The position numbers and the translations under genes were made by a program. Under the pieces are notes generated by a model. It saw only the letters and a list, made by a program, of their open reading frames with translations, was not told where the DNA came from and did no database searches. A stretch of DNA of 64,000 bases from Posidonia oceanica (taxonomy: Eukaryota; Streptophyta; Magnoliopsida; Alismatales; Posidoniaceae), in NCBI GenBank assembly GCA_037176725.1, contig JAZBRS010000075.1:72790001-72854000 (forward strand), written 5' to 3'. How positions within the stretch are numbered: position 1 is the first letter of the stretch; each line of letters opens with the position of its first letter. Shown here one piece after another: positions 25,101 through 37,100 of this stretch.

Positions 25101-28100
25101 TTCAAAAAGCTATCTCCCATAGTTTTTTATTTTCAACGATTTTGATAAGTTTTACACATGAGAAAAAGTTGGCGTTTTTTAATAAACTGGTTTTTTTGTG
25201 TGTTTGGTTTGCCTTTTTCTCCTATAAGTGATTATTTTTAATAAGCTGCAGTCAATAATCGTTACCGAATGCTTCCTAAGTGCTTGCAAAGTAGTCGATT
25301 TTTACTGTTTTGCTTATTGTAGTTCTGTTTTTTATTATTTCGCTTATGGTTGTTGTGTCCATGTCTGCAGCCACCGTTTGAGCAGTAGGTTAGAACATGG
25401 GCTGTGAAAGACCCACTTCACAATATGAGATCATTCCTTGTTTTCTTTTCTCAGTTGCATCAATCATTCTTCTGTCATCTGGCAAAGTAGTCGATTTTTA
25501 CTGTTTTGTTTATTGTAGTCGTGTTTTTCATGATTTTGCTTATGGTTGTTGTGTCCATGTCTGCAGCCACCATTTGAGCAGTAGGTTAGAACATGGGCTG
25601 TGAATGACCCACTTCACAATATGAGATGATTCCTTGTTTTCTTTTTTTAGTTGCATCAATCATTCTTCTGCCATTTGGCTCACTGCTTTTGACTTTGCAG
25701 AACATATGGTTCTAGAAGCCCTTCTTTGAATCTCTTTGCAATCCTGTCTATCTGTTTTTTGTGGATGTTTATTGGGCAAAGCCCTTAAAAGTACAGACGA
25801 CTGTATTCAACTGAACTTGTCTTCCTGGACCTTGACGATTTTCTTTCTTGGGTCCCTGTTAATTTAAACACTTTTTCCATCCTTAAATTATATCTGGTCA
25901 AAGCCTACACTTTGCGTGAAGTAGGTTTTTATTTATCATCTTTTAGTGCTTTTTCCTTAAACACCAACAACTTCTGCTACAGTGCTATTGGACTGTATGC
26001 AATAGGAAGTTATTTGAAATGTTGTGGAACATTACAGATCTGTTAGTGTTATGTTTTAGTGTGTTAGTGGGTTAATGGATCCTATGTATTATATAGATCC
26101 TATCTCTTTTAACCTACCATATATATGTGTAATACTCCTCTTTAATGAATCTATCTATTTCTTTAACATAACATGGTACCAGAGCCACTTTAGAAACCCT
26201 AGCCAACACAGGAAACCACCAGCCACCTCATCCGATGCCACCAGCCAGCCGCCCGTCAGTCGGATTCCAACCGGTCCGTCGCCGTCGGCAGCACCTGTTC
26301 AAGATGGATTTGCTACCCAGCAAGCTTACAGCCACCACCGAACACTCCAGGGGCCACTTCAGGCCCTAGCCATCACTCCACCGTCGGATGACTTGATCCG
26401 ATGGTTCCGGTGAAGCTTTGGGGCGCCCGATGGTTTTTACAGCCACTGTTGGTTGTCTAAGTCCATGTTACTGCTAGTAAGTGTGCAATAGTTATCTTCT
26501 CTTGGGTAACAAGTATATGTTCTAAGTTTTAGTGATTTTTTAAGCTTTTTCTAGTCCATATTGGCCTTTTATACCTTACAAATCAGCTTTTTCTAGACAA
26601 ATCAGACCTGTCTAGACCGTTCTCATGGCATCTTCTTGTGATTCATTGCTCAAAGGACTTGTTGCAACATCAATTAAGTTGACAGGAAAGAATTATCTGT
26701 TATGGTCTCAAGTTTTCGAGACATTTCTTGATGGTCACTGGAAAATACGACACATCACACATCCTCCACTTGATGTTAAGGATGTGTCTTATGAGGATTG
26801 GTTTGTGAATGATTGTGCAGTTATTTTCTGGATGGTGAATAGTATAGATGAAGGTGTTGCTCATTCGGTTACGATGCTAAAGCCTACAAAGAAGATTTAG
26901 GATACTCTTCGTAGTACATATGGGAATGAGAAGAATATTGCCAGAATGTAAGATTTATGAGCAGTTATTCACACACAAGCAGGGAGACCGTTTCGTACAG
27001 GATTTTTACAGTACCCTGAGATCTCTGTTAGATGAGTTGGAGCTATATCAACTTATTGTTGCAGATATCTCCAAGATGAAGGAGTACAGAGAGGAGTTAG
27101 CAGTGGAGATCTTCGTAGTCGGCCTATAGCCTGATCAGATTAGAGGCCAAATTCTTGGTACCGACTTTGTTCCCAATCTTCAGTCGACCTTCTCACGAGT
27201 TCTACGTGTTTCTACTGGTTCTCTGGCTTCCTCTGCTGTTTTAGATCAGACGGTGATGGCGGCATCCATGAGAGGACGTGGCACCCAAGGTACTTGTGGA
27301 CGTGGTCGTGATGGTCGCAAGTGTGACCATTGTAGCCGTAGCAACCTCACATCTGACAGATGCTGGGACAAGTTTGGACGGCCTTCATTAGCATATCTTG
27401 CATCATCTTCATCATCTACCCTTGATTCTTCATCATTGGGATTATCTTCTCAGACTGTGACCATTTCCCAGGCCGAGTATGACCAGTTCCTTCAGATGCG
27501 AGCCACTCAGTCCACTGCGACTGCCTCCCACGTCACTACTTTAGCTACACATGCTTTGCTTACTTCCCGGGACAGTGATTGGATCATAGACTTAGGAGCC
27601 TCTTCCCACATGATCTTTTCACTCGTATTTCCCAGTTATCAAACATCGATTCTGTTTCCATAGCTGATGGTTGGAGTTGCCCAGTAGCTGGGGAAGGAGC
27701 AGTTCATGCTTCTTCTCGTATCACTCTTGAAAAAGTCATTTTTGTTCTTGATTTCCTGTAAATTTACTTTCCATCAGTGCAATCACCAAACAATTATACT
27801 GTTTTGTAACTTCATACCATTTCCATTGTACTTTTCAAGATATGCAGACGGGGAGGAGGATTAGTTTGGGTAGTGAGTAAGGCTATGGTGTGTACCTACT
27901 GGTTCGCGATGATATTCTACGATGACTTGCTATTGCTACTTCAACGGTGAATTCTTCCTTGTTATGGCATTGTCGTTTAGGACATCCGTCCCTTCGTCGC
28001 CTTCAGCAGGCTATTCCATGGGTGTCTTTAGAGTCATTTATTTGTGAGTCGTGTGAGATGGGTAAGCATCATCGTACTACCTATAGGCGTCAGTCGTTAA

Positions 28101-31100
28101 CTTCGAGTCAGAGTCCTTTTAATCTAGTTCATTGTGATATTTGGGGACCTACTTGTGATGTGTTTGTTTCTAATTTTAGATATTGTATCATTTTTGTTGA
28201 TGATTTCTCTTGTATGTCTTGCGTGTACCTCTTGAAGGATAGACAACATGTGTTTGAGGTGATTAAAAATTATTTTATTGAAATTATGAATTAATTTTCT
28301 ATCTTGCCTAAGTTTTTCTGTACTGACAATGCTCTAGAATTTTTACAAAACAATCTCATCGCCACATTTTAGATGTGACGCATCATTATGGTTGAGAAGT
28401 AAGTTTCTAAATATTTGTGGTCTGATACTGTGTTTACTGCTATATATTTAATTAATCATATGCCTTCTACTCCTCTTGGGGGGAGATTCCTCTTAGAAGA
28501 TTATGACCCAATTAGGAACTACTTGCTCTTCCACCCAAAGTGTTTGGTTGTGTTGCATTTGTTCAAAATCACACACCTAGCTTTGATAAACTTGCACCTC
28601 GAGCCTTGAAATGTATCTTTGTGGATACTCCTGAACTCAAAAAGGACATCGGTGCTATTTGTTAGGATCGAGTGGCTACTCTAGAAGGGGGTGAATAGAG
28701 TATTTAAAATTTACAGGATTCTTTAAAGTATCATATTTAAAGTTAATTAAACAAATATGCTCAAATAAGATATAATGTTGAAATTTAATCTAAATCATGC
28801 ATAGAAGGGGAAGAGAGACAATGAAGTATAACACAACTATGTATAGTGGTTTAGCCAACCCGGTCTAGTCCTCTCCCAAATCCCCTCTGGAGTTCATTTA
28901 ATCTTAAATCAAAGTAAACTACATTTACTTGACAAAGATTAAAGCCTCCTCTGCAATATCCACAGAGTCATTTTCACAGCCGAAGAAGTATATATACCTT
29001 GTTACAGTAAGCTTTACAACCAGTAACTCTTTTGATCTCCCACAACACAATTTGCAATTGAAACACACTTTGAGGCACTTGTTGGCTCACTAGGGAGAAT
29101 TCTCACTAAAAATAGATTTTGAAGTCTTGGAGAGATAGTATATAATGTGATATGTATTGGTGCTTGTTGGTAGGATCTTTGGGGTCCTATTTATAGGTTT
29201 AGCAAGGTTTAAGACTGTGTTTAACGGCTAGCCCAACGGACTGAAACAGATAACTGTTTCGATATGCCGAAAATGACCAGTCGACCAAAAAACAGCAACG
29301 TTCGACAACATCGACAGACCGAAATATTTCGGTGTTCCGAAAACCAACAACGGTAAAAAATAAATGATATTTTTACTAGGTGCCCTTGTTCGGTATACCG
29401 AGTGAAAATCGGTATGTCGATTTTGACCTCACCTCTATACTCTGGATTTTCTCACATGGTTTCTTTTGGTCTTTTTAGAACGTTCTGGGAGATCTTTTAC
29501 ATCTTCTCTTAAAGTATAATAATGAAGAAAAATTGCATACAACATATTACGACATGAATAATAGTTTCTTGATTTTTCTTCTTGTCTTCATGAAGTCTCT
29601 GATGTAGAATTCCTTTCTGCTTTTAATGCTTCACATGACGTTCTTTACAGGTTGACTTCTCTCAGATAATTTTCCTATATTAGAATCAACTGAAGAATAA
29701 TATCTCAAGTAATATTATTTGTTATCATCAAAATTAAACATATCATAGATTATTTTCATCAATCTTCCTTTTTTTGATGATGACAAAATTTTACATTAAC
29801 ATATCGATAACTTTCTCCCTTTAATTTGTAGGCATAAGACAAATTTGGTAACTTGATAAATATTTGAATGATATTCAAATTTATATAAATGCTCTCTCTT
29901 ACTGTAAGCTTAGATAGACATAGATTATATTAACTTTCAATCTAATTCTCATGCTTCCCCTTACTATAGGTTTTAAATTAAAATACATGATGTTAATTTT
30001 TCTCCTCTTTTTTGTCATTATACAAAAAGTGTAATAGTATATATTTAAAAACAGAATAATTCCCCCATTCACAGAATATATCAAGTGGAGATCAATAAGT
30101 AATCTGATCTAATTTCCAAGTATATCATCAGTACTTGAACTCAAGCTATATCATCAGTACTTTTCTTCCCTTAAGATATTTCTTAGATATCTTTTCATTT
30201 CATAAAACGCATTCAAAAATTTATATAACAATAACAAAAATTCAAACTAAACCATAGAAGCTATTGTATTTCATAAAACATATTTAGGAATAGTCATAAC
30301 AAAAATTCAAAACAAGTCATAGAATTCATTATATTTCAACAATACAGTCCAAAAATCATTGGCTAGATGGAGAAAGAGGAGGATTTCCTTGGAGATATCT
30401 TATTATCTCGTCGTGTTGATCATCCATTTTCTCCTCAATTTTGTAATGCAAATCTTCCATCTTGTTCTACCAGACTACAGTTCTATATTGCCAATCGCAT
30501 ATGCCTGTATAGTTTGCTGCTTGTCGAAGTTTTATTTCTTCAACATTCTTTCTTAGTTTTTCAATTTCTTCTTTGACATAGTCCTCATCTTCTTCTTCGT
30601 CTGGACTCTCAACTTCTTGTGCTTGAGCACTTGAAGAAGGACATAATCTTTTTGTAACTCTTGATCTTCCCAATGCTTGCTCCATTTTATTTATAGTGAC
30701 AAGATCTAAAGGTTTTGATCTAACAGAAAGGGATGACTCATGGATCAATGGGATGTTATAATGAATGAATAGGTAAGTAAGGAAATGGCCATAAAATAAT
30801 TTGGTTTTGATGTGAGTCATGTGGTAGCAATGACATGGGACCAATTTACTTGAATTTTCTTAGTTATTGCATACACGGTTTTGCATATCATACTTCTTAT
30901 TTCATCAAAATGACATTTCTTTTGTTTGATATTTGCAGTAAGAATGTATGCAATTATTCTAGATTGTTTGGTCAGTTGGTTTATTTTATTGGGTAGAAAT
31001 GTGCTTTTCTTATTTAATGAAATGACTTTATTTATTTCTAAGCAAGACCAACCTAATTTCTCAACAGAGAATGTGATGTCTATGCCTGTAGATGGAATTT

Positions 31101-34100
31101 TTAATAGTTGTCCTATGAGGATTTCATCAAAAGGCATATCTATACCTAATAGGTATGATTGAAAGGTATCATGAGAAATTTGTAGGTTTGCATAAAATTG
31201 GGATACTAACTATGAGTAACACTTAGTGTTACCAATGGAAGCAAGCATGGGAACCAAAGACTGAGCATCAATTAGAGGACCTATATTTTCTCCTAAAGAG
31301 TTGAAAACTGCATTTCTTCTAGTGAAGACCTCCCAATTTGCATAGAACTCCTGATGAACTTTCCTCGCCTCATCGCTGACGAAAAGGAGTTCCTGGTTGC
31401 CATATGTGTGGTCGTCGGAGGAGGAGTCGGCGGGGACTTTCCTCTTTGGCTTGGACGCGAAGTTCTTCTTGTGCACCATTTGAGAGAAGAGGCGAATGGA
31501 ATGAAGTGCCAAAGATAGCAAGGGTTGAGGGAGAGGAAGATCTGGTGGGTTTCTAGGGCACAGGAGAGGTGGAGAAAGGTGAGGATTAGGGCTTCTAATG
31601 GTCGGCGGAGAATGAGACACAAAGAAAAAATCGGTGGAAACCTTAGGCTTTTTTTTATACAGAAGAGCAAATTTAAAATAAAAAGGGTATGCCGAAATGT
31701 AAGCGGAATGCCGTTTTGCTCGATACAGTTGGCTAAATCAGTTGACCGGTATAAAAGGTTTTACCGAAATAGGGATTTTCAGTAAGTCGATTCAAAAAGT
31801 TCTACCGAAACAGGATTTTTCGGTAGACCGATAAAAAAAGTTTTACCGAATAAGGGAATTTCAGTAGACCGAAGTTATAAACGGTATGCCGTTTTGGTTT
31901 GAACCTCTGATTCAATATCGGTAGATCGATCCAAAAAGATCTACTGAAACAGGATTTTTCGGTAGACCGATAAAAAAGGTTTTATCAATTCAGGGATTTT
32001 CAATAGACCGGTCAATAATGGTGCACCGAAATACTGTCATATTTTACAGAGAACAGTAGACCGATGGAATTCAGTATGCCGATTATGATTTCTTTTCAAA
32101 AAAGAAAAAAATTTATTTTTATATAATTTCACATGTCTTGCATATACCTAGATTTCTTCTAATTTTTACAAATTGTGATTCATCAAGTGGTTTTGTAAAA
32201 ATATCTGTTAACTGATCAGTGGTGGGTATAAATTCTAATTTTATATTATTTTTAGCCACACGATCTCTTAAAAAATGATGCGTCACTTCTATATGTTTGG
32301 TTCTTGAATGATGTACAGGATTTTTAGACAAGTTGATGGCACTAGTATTGTTACAATAGATTGGTGTTGTGTTAAATAATAAATCATAGTTTTTTAAAGA
32401 TTTTTTCATCCACAACACTTGTGCACAACAACACCCAACTGTGATGTATTCAGCATCAGTAGTGGATAGTGCAACACTATTTTACTTCTTGCCAAACCAA
32501 GAGACTAATGAATGTCCAAGAAGTTGACATGTTCCACTTGTACTTCTCCTATCAGTTTTACATCCAGCATAGTCAGCATCACTGTATCCTATTAGATCTA
32601 GGTTTGAATCTTTAGGATAGAATAGCCTTAAGTCTTTGGTTCCTTGTAGGTATCTAAATATCCTTTTAACTGCCGCTAAGTGAGATTCCTTAGATGCAGG
32701 TTGATATCTAGCATATAGGCAGACACTGAACATAATGTCAGATCTACTAGCTGTTAAGTACAGTAAAGAACCAATCATTCCTCTATACATCTTTTGATCT
32801 ATGTTAATTCCATTTTCATCTTTGTCAAATTTTGTATTTGTGCTCATTGAGGTCTTTGCCTCATTTGAATTTTCCATTCCAAATCTTTTTAGTAGTTCTT
32901 TTACATATTTTTCTTGAAAAATAAAGATTCCATCTTTCATTTGTTTGACTTGAAATCCTAGAAAATAGTTTAGCTCTCCCATCATACTCATTTCAAATTC
33001 TTTTTGCATGCTATTTGAGAATTCATTACATAAATCTTCATTTGTGGATCCAAATATAATATCATCAACATATATTTGTATTAACAGTATGCCTTTTTCA
33101 TTCTTCTGAATAAATAAGATTGTATCAGCAATTCCAATGACAAACCCCTTTTCAATTAAAAACTTCTTCAATTTATCATACCAAGCTCTAGGAGATTGCT
33201 TTAATCCATAGAGTGCTTTGTTTAGTTTGAACACATGGTCCGTATATAATTCATTTTCAAATCCAGGAGGTTGTTTTACATAAACCTCTTCTTCAATTAC
33301 CCCATTCAGAAATGCACTCTTAACATCTATTTGATACAACTTAAAATTCATACTACTTGCATAAGTTAATAACATCCTAATAGATTCTTATCTGACTACT
33401 GGAGCATAGATTTCATCAAAATCAATTTCTTTTTCTTGATTATAACCTTATGTCACTAACTTAGCCTTATTTTTCACTACGTTCCCAGATTCATCTAATT
33501 TATTTTTATAAATCTATTTTGTTCCATTAATTGGATGATCTTTAGGTTTTGGAACTAATTTCCAAACATTATTTCTGTTGAATTGATTTAATTCTTTATT
33601 TATAGCAATTATCCAATATTCATCATTGCAAGCCTCATTTACATTTTTGGGCTCTATAGATGAGATGAATGCATATGAAGCACATTCGTGATCCAATTTA
33701 GATTTGATCAATATTCCTTTGGAGATTTCTCTAAAAATTTGTTCCTTAGAATGACCTTAAACGAATTGTCAGTTGGATGAGTCATTTTTAACTTGTTCAT
33801 GTATGTTTGTATTTTCATTGTTTTCAAGCTTTCTTACTTGATTTTCTTGATTATTTTCTTCATTCTCTAGATTTATGATTTTGATGTACTTTTCATCAAA
33901 GTTTACATACATTGATTCTTCAATAGTAAGTGTTCTTTTGTTATAGATTCTATATGTTTTGCTTCTAGAGGAATATCTAAGAAATATTCCTTCATCAGAT
34001 TTGAGATTAAATTTATCCAAATTATCTTTGGTGTTTAAAATAAAGTATTTGCATCCAAAAACCTTGAAATATGAAATCTGTGGAGTCTTGCAAAACCAAA

Positions 34101-37100
34101 GCACATAAGGAGTTTTATTTAGAACCGGTCTAAGTAAAACTCTATTTAAAATATAACAAGCTGTATTGACAGCTTTAGTCCAGAAATGCTTAGGTAAATT
34201 ACTTTCACATAGCATTGTCCTAGCCATTTCTTGTAATGTTCTATTTTTCCTTTCAACAACTCTATTTTGTTGTGGAGTTCTAGGAAAAGAGAAATTATAT
34301 TGAAATCCATTTTCATTACAAAAATTTTCCAAAATGTCATTTTCAAACTCTCCTCTATGGTCACTTCTAATTTTAATAATATTTAATTTTTTTTCATTTT
34401 AGACTTTTTTGCAAAACTTTTGAAACTCAGAAAATACATCATTCTTATTTGTTAAAAACAACACCCAAGTAAATCTCAAAAAATCGTCGACTAATACAAA
34501 AGTATATCTTTTTCCTCCTAGACTTAGGATTCTACTTGGACCAAATAAATCGATATGAAGTAATTCATGTGGTTTGGTAATAGAAATCATTTCTTTTGAT
34601 TTGAAAGAAGATTTAATTTGTTTTTCAAATTAGCATGTATCACATAGTCTATCTTTTTTGAAATCAATTTTTGGCAAACCATTAATCAAATCACTTTTAG
34701 ATAATTTTGATATTGTCCCATATTGACATAACCAAGCCTTCTATGCCATAGCAAGCATCATCACTTGTAGAAGCTACACATGATATCATTTTATTAGTTT
34801 TATAGGATATTTTAATCTTATACACATTGTGTTCTCTATTTCCAGTAAATATTATTTTATTTGTGGTTGAATCAAAAATTGTACATTCTTTCTTATCAAA
34901 CAAGACTTTATAGCTAATATCACATAATTGACTAATACTAATTAAATTATGTTTTAATCCATCTACTGATAAAACATTTTTAATAGAAGGATCGTTAGAA
35001 TTACCTACACATCCGATTCCGACAATTATCTCTTTTGCATTGTCTTCAAATGTGACTGTTCCTTCGTTTTAGACTTAAGAGTGCTCCAGTCATGTGACGA
35101 GAGCAGCCACTATCTAAAATCCACTTTGAGTACATCATGTTCCAACTTTAGAAGACAACAAGGTTTTAGGTATCCAAATCTTAGTGGGGGTTTTTAATTT
35201 TCTCAAATCTATCCCTTTGAACCTTCCTAGATGTATTTTGTTTCTTTACCACAAAAATGTATTTTTCATTTGTTATTGCTCTAATGAATCCATTCTTGTA
35301 TGGTTTATCCTTCAAAGGGAAAAAATCAATACCATGTTTGTAAAGTGAATGTCTTTGACTAGATAATATTAAGTCTAGATTGTCTTTTCCTTTGGTGAAT
35401 TTTACAATAGTATTAAACAAGTCATTACTTTTATCTTCAAGGGTTTTTATGTCCTTTTCAAGGTTGGTAATTTTTATTCTCATGTGCTTGAAATCCATGT
35501 TTAATTCTGTAATTTTGATATTAAGCTCTTCATTTTCACTAAGTAGTTTTTCTCCTTCATTTATGAGTTCCTCATTCTTTTTTGCCAAATCCTCTTTTTG
35601 TTGATTTTGAAGTTTGGATGATGATTTCAGAGTTTTATACTTTTCATATAGATCATTGAAAGCATCTAACAGCTCTTCCGTGTCATCACTTTGGGAGATA
35701 GAGTTCTCTTCTTGTGTCATAAAGCACATATTTGCTCTTTAAGATGATTCATCATCAGAAGAGGAATTACTCTCATCTCAAGTGGTTTGGAGAGCCTTCT
35801 TCTTAGTTTTTCTAGTGTCTTTCTTAAAATTTTTCATTTTAAGCAATGGACAATTTCTTTTGAGATGTCCTGGTTTGTTACACTTAAAACACAAATGTGT
35901 TTTCTCTTGATCATGAGTTTTTCCTTTCTTTGGAAATTTTTTATTTCTTATGAATCTTTTGAATCGTTCTGTAAGGAGAGCAATTTCCTCATCATCCTCA
36001 TTTTCCGATTCAGAGACAGTTGTGGTTTTTAGAGCAATAATCTTTTTATTTGATTGTTTTTCATTTTCTTTTTCTTACATTTGTACTTCATAAGAGGTTA
36101 AGTTTCCAATTAAATCTTCTAAAGTATAGTTTGATAAGTCTTTTGCTTCTTGTATAGCCGTTGTTTTCTTTTCCCATTTAGGAGTTAATGATCTTAAAAC
36201 TTCTCTCTAAATCACCTTAGAAGTAACTTTTACTAAGAGTTTGTAGAGAATTTGTTATATCATAGAATCGTGAGAGCATTTCTCCAATAGGCTCATTTGG
36301 TTTCATTTTAAATAATTCATATTTATGAACCAACATGTTGATTTTGGTTTCTTTAACTTGATTTGTCCTTTCATGGGTTACTTCAAGATTATGCCAAGTT
36401 TGTTGAGTAGTTGTACAGTTAGATATTTTATTGAATTGTTCCTGATTTACAGTATAAAATAAAATATTTAAACATTTTGCATATAAGGTAGTTAATCTTT
36501 CATCATCGTCACTCCAATCTTTATATAGTTTTTCATTTTTAGAAAAGCCATTAATTATGACGTCCCATAATTTAAATTTTATTGATTTTAAATATATTAT
36601 CATTCTGCATTTCCAATAACTAAAGTTATTTCCATCAAAGAATGGCGATCTATTAATTCTTTAAACCTCAATTACATTATTACTAGATGAAGTTATGTTT
36701 AAAAGATTGTTAAATCTTAATTTTTAGACAACCAAGCTCTGATACCAATTGTTAGGATCGAGTGGCTACTCTAGAGGGGGGTGAATAGAGTATTTAAAAT
36801 TTTCAGGATTCTTTGAAGTATTATGCTTAAAATTAATTAAACAAATATGCTCAAACAATATATAATGTTGAAATTTAATCTAAATCATGCATAGAAGGGG
36901 AAGAAGGATAATAAAGTATAACACAACTATGTATAGTGGTTCAGCCAACCCAGCCTAGTCCACTCTTAGATCCCTTCTGGAGTTCTCTTAATCTTAAATC
37001 AAAGTAAACTACATTTACTTGACGAAGATTGAAGCCTCCTCTGCAATATCCACAGAGTCCTTTTCACAACCGAAGAAATATATACACCTTGTTACTGCAA

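Noticed and set aside
22309..25700. A third copy or an inverted copy of the ABCD2 segment
   Set aside because: Only two direct copies are seen in the window; no inverted match was found.
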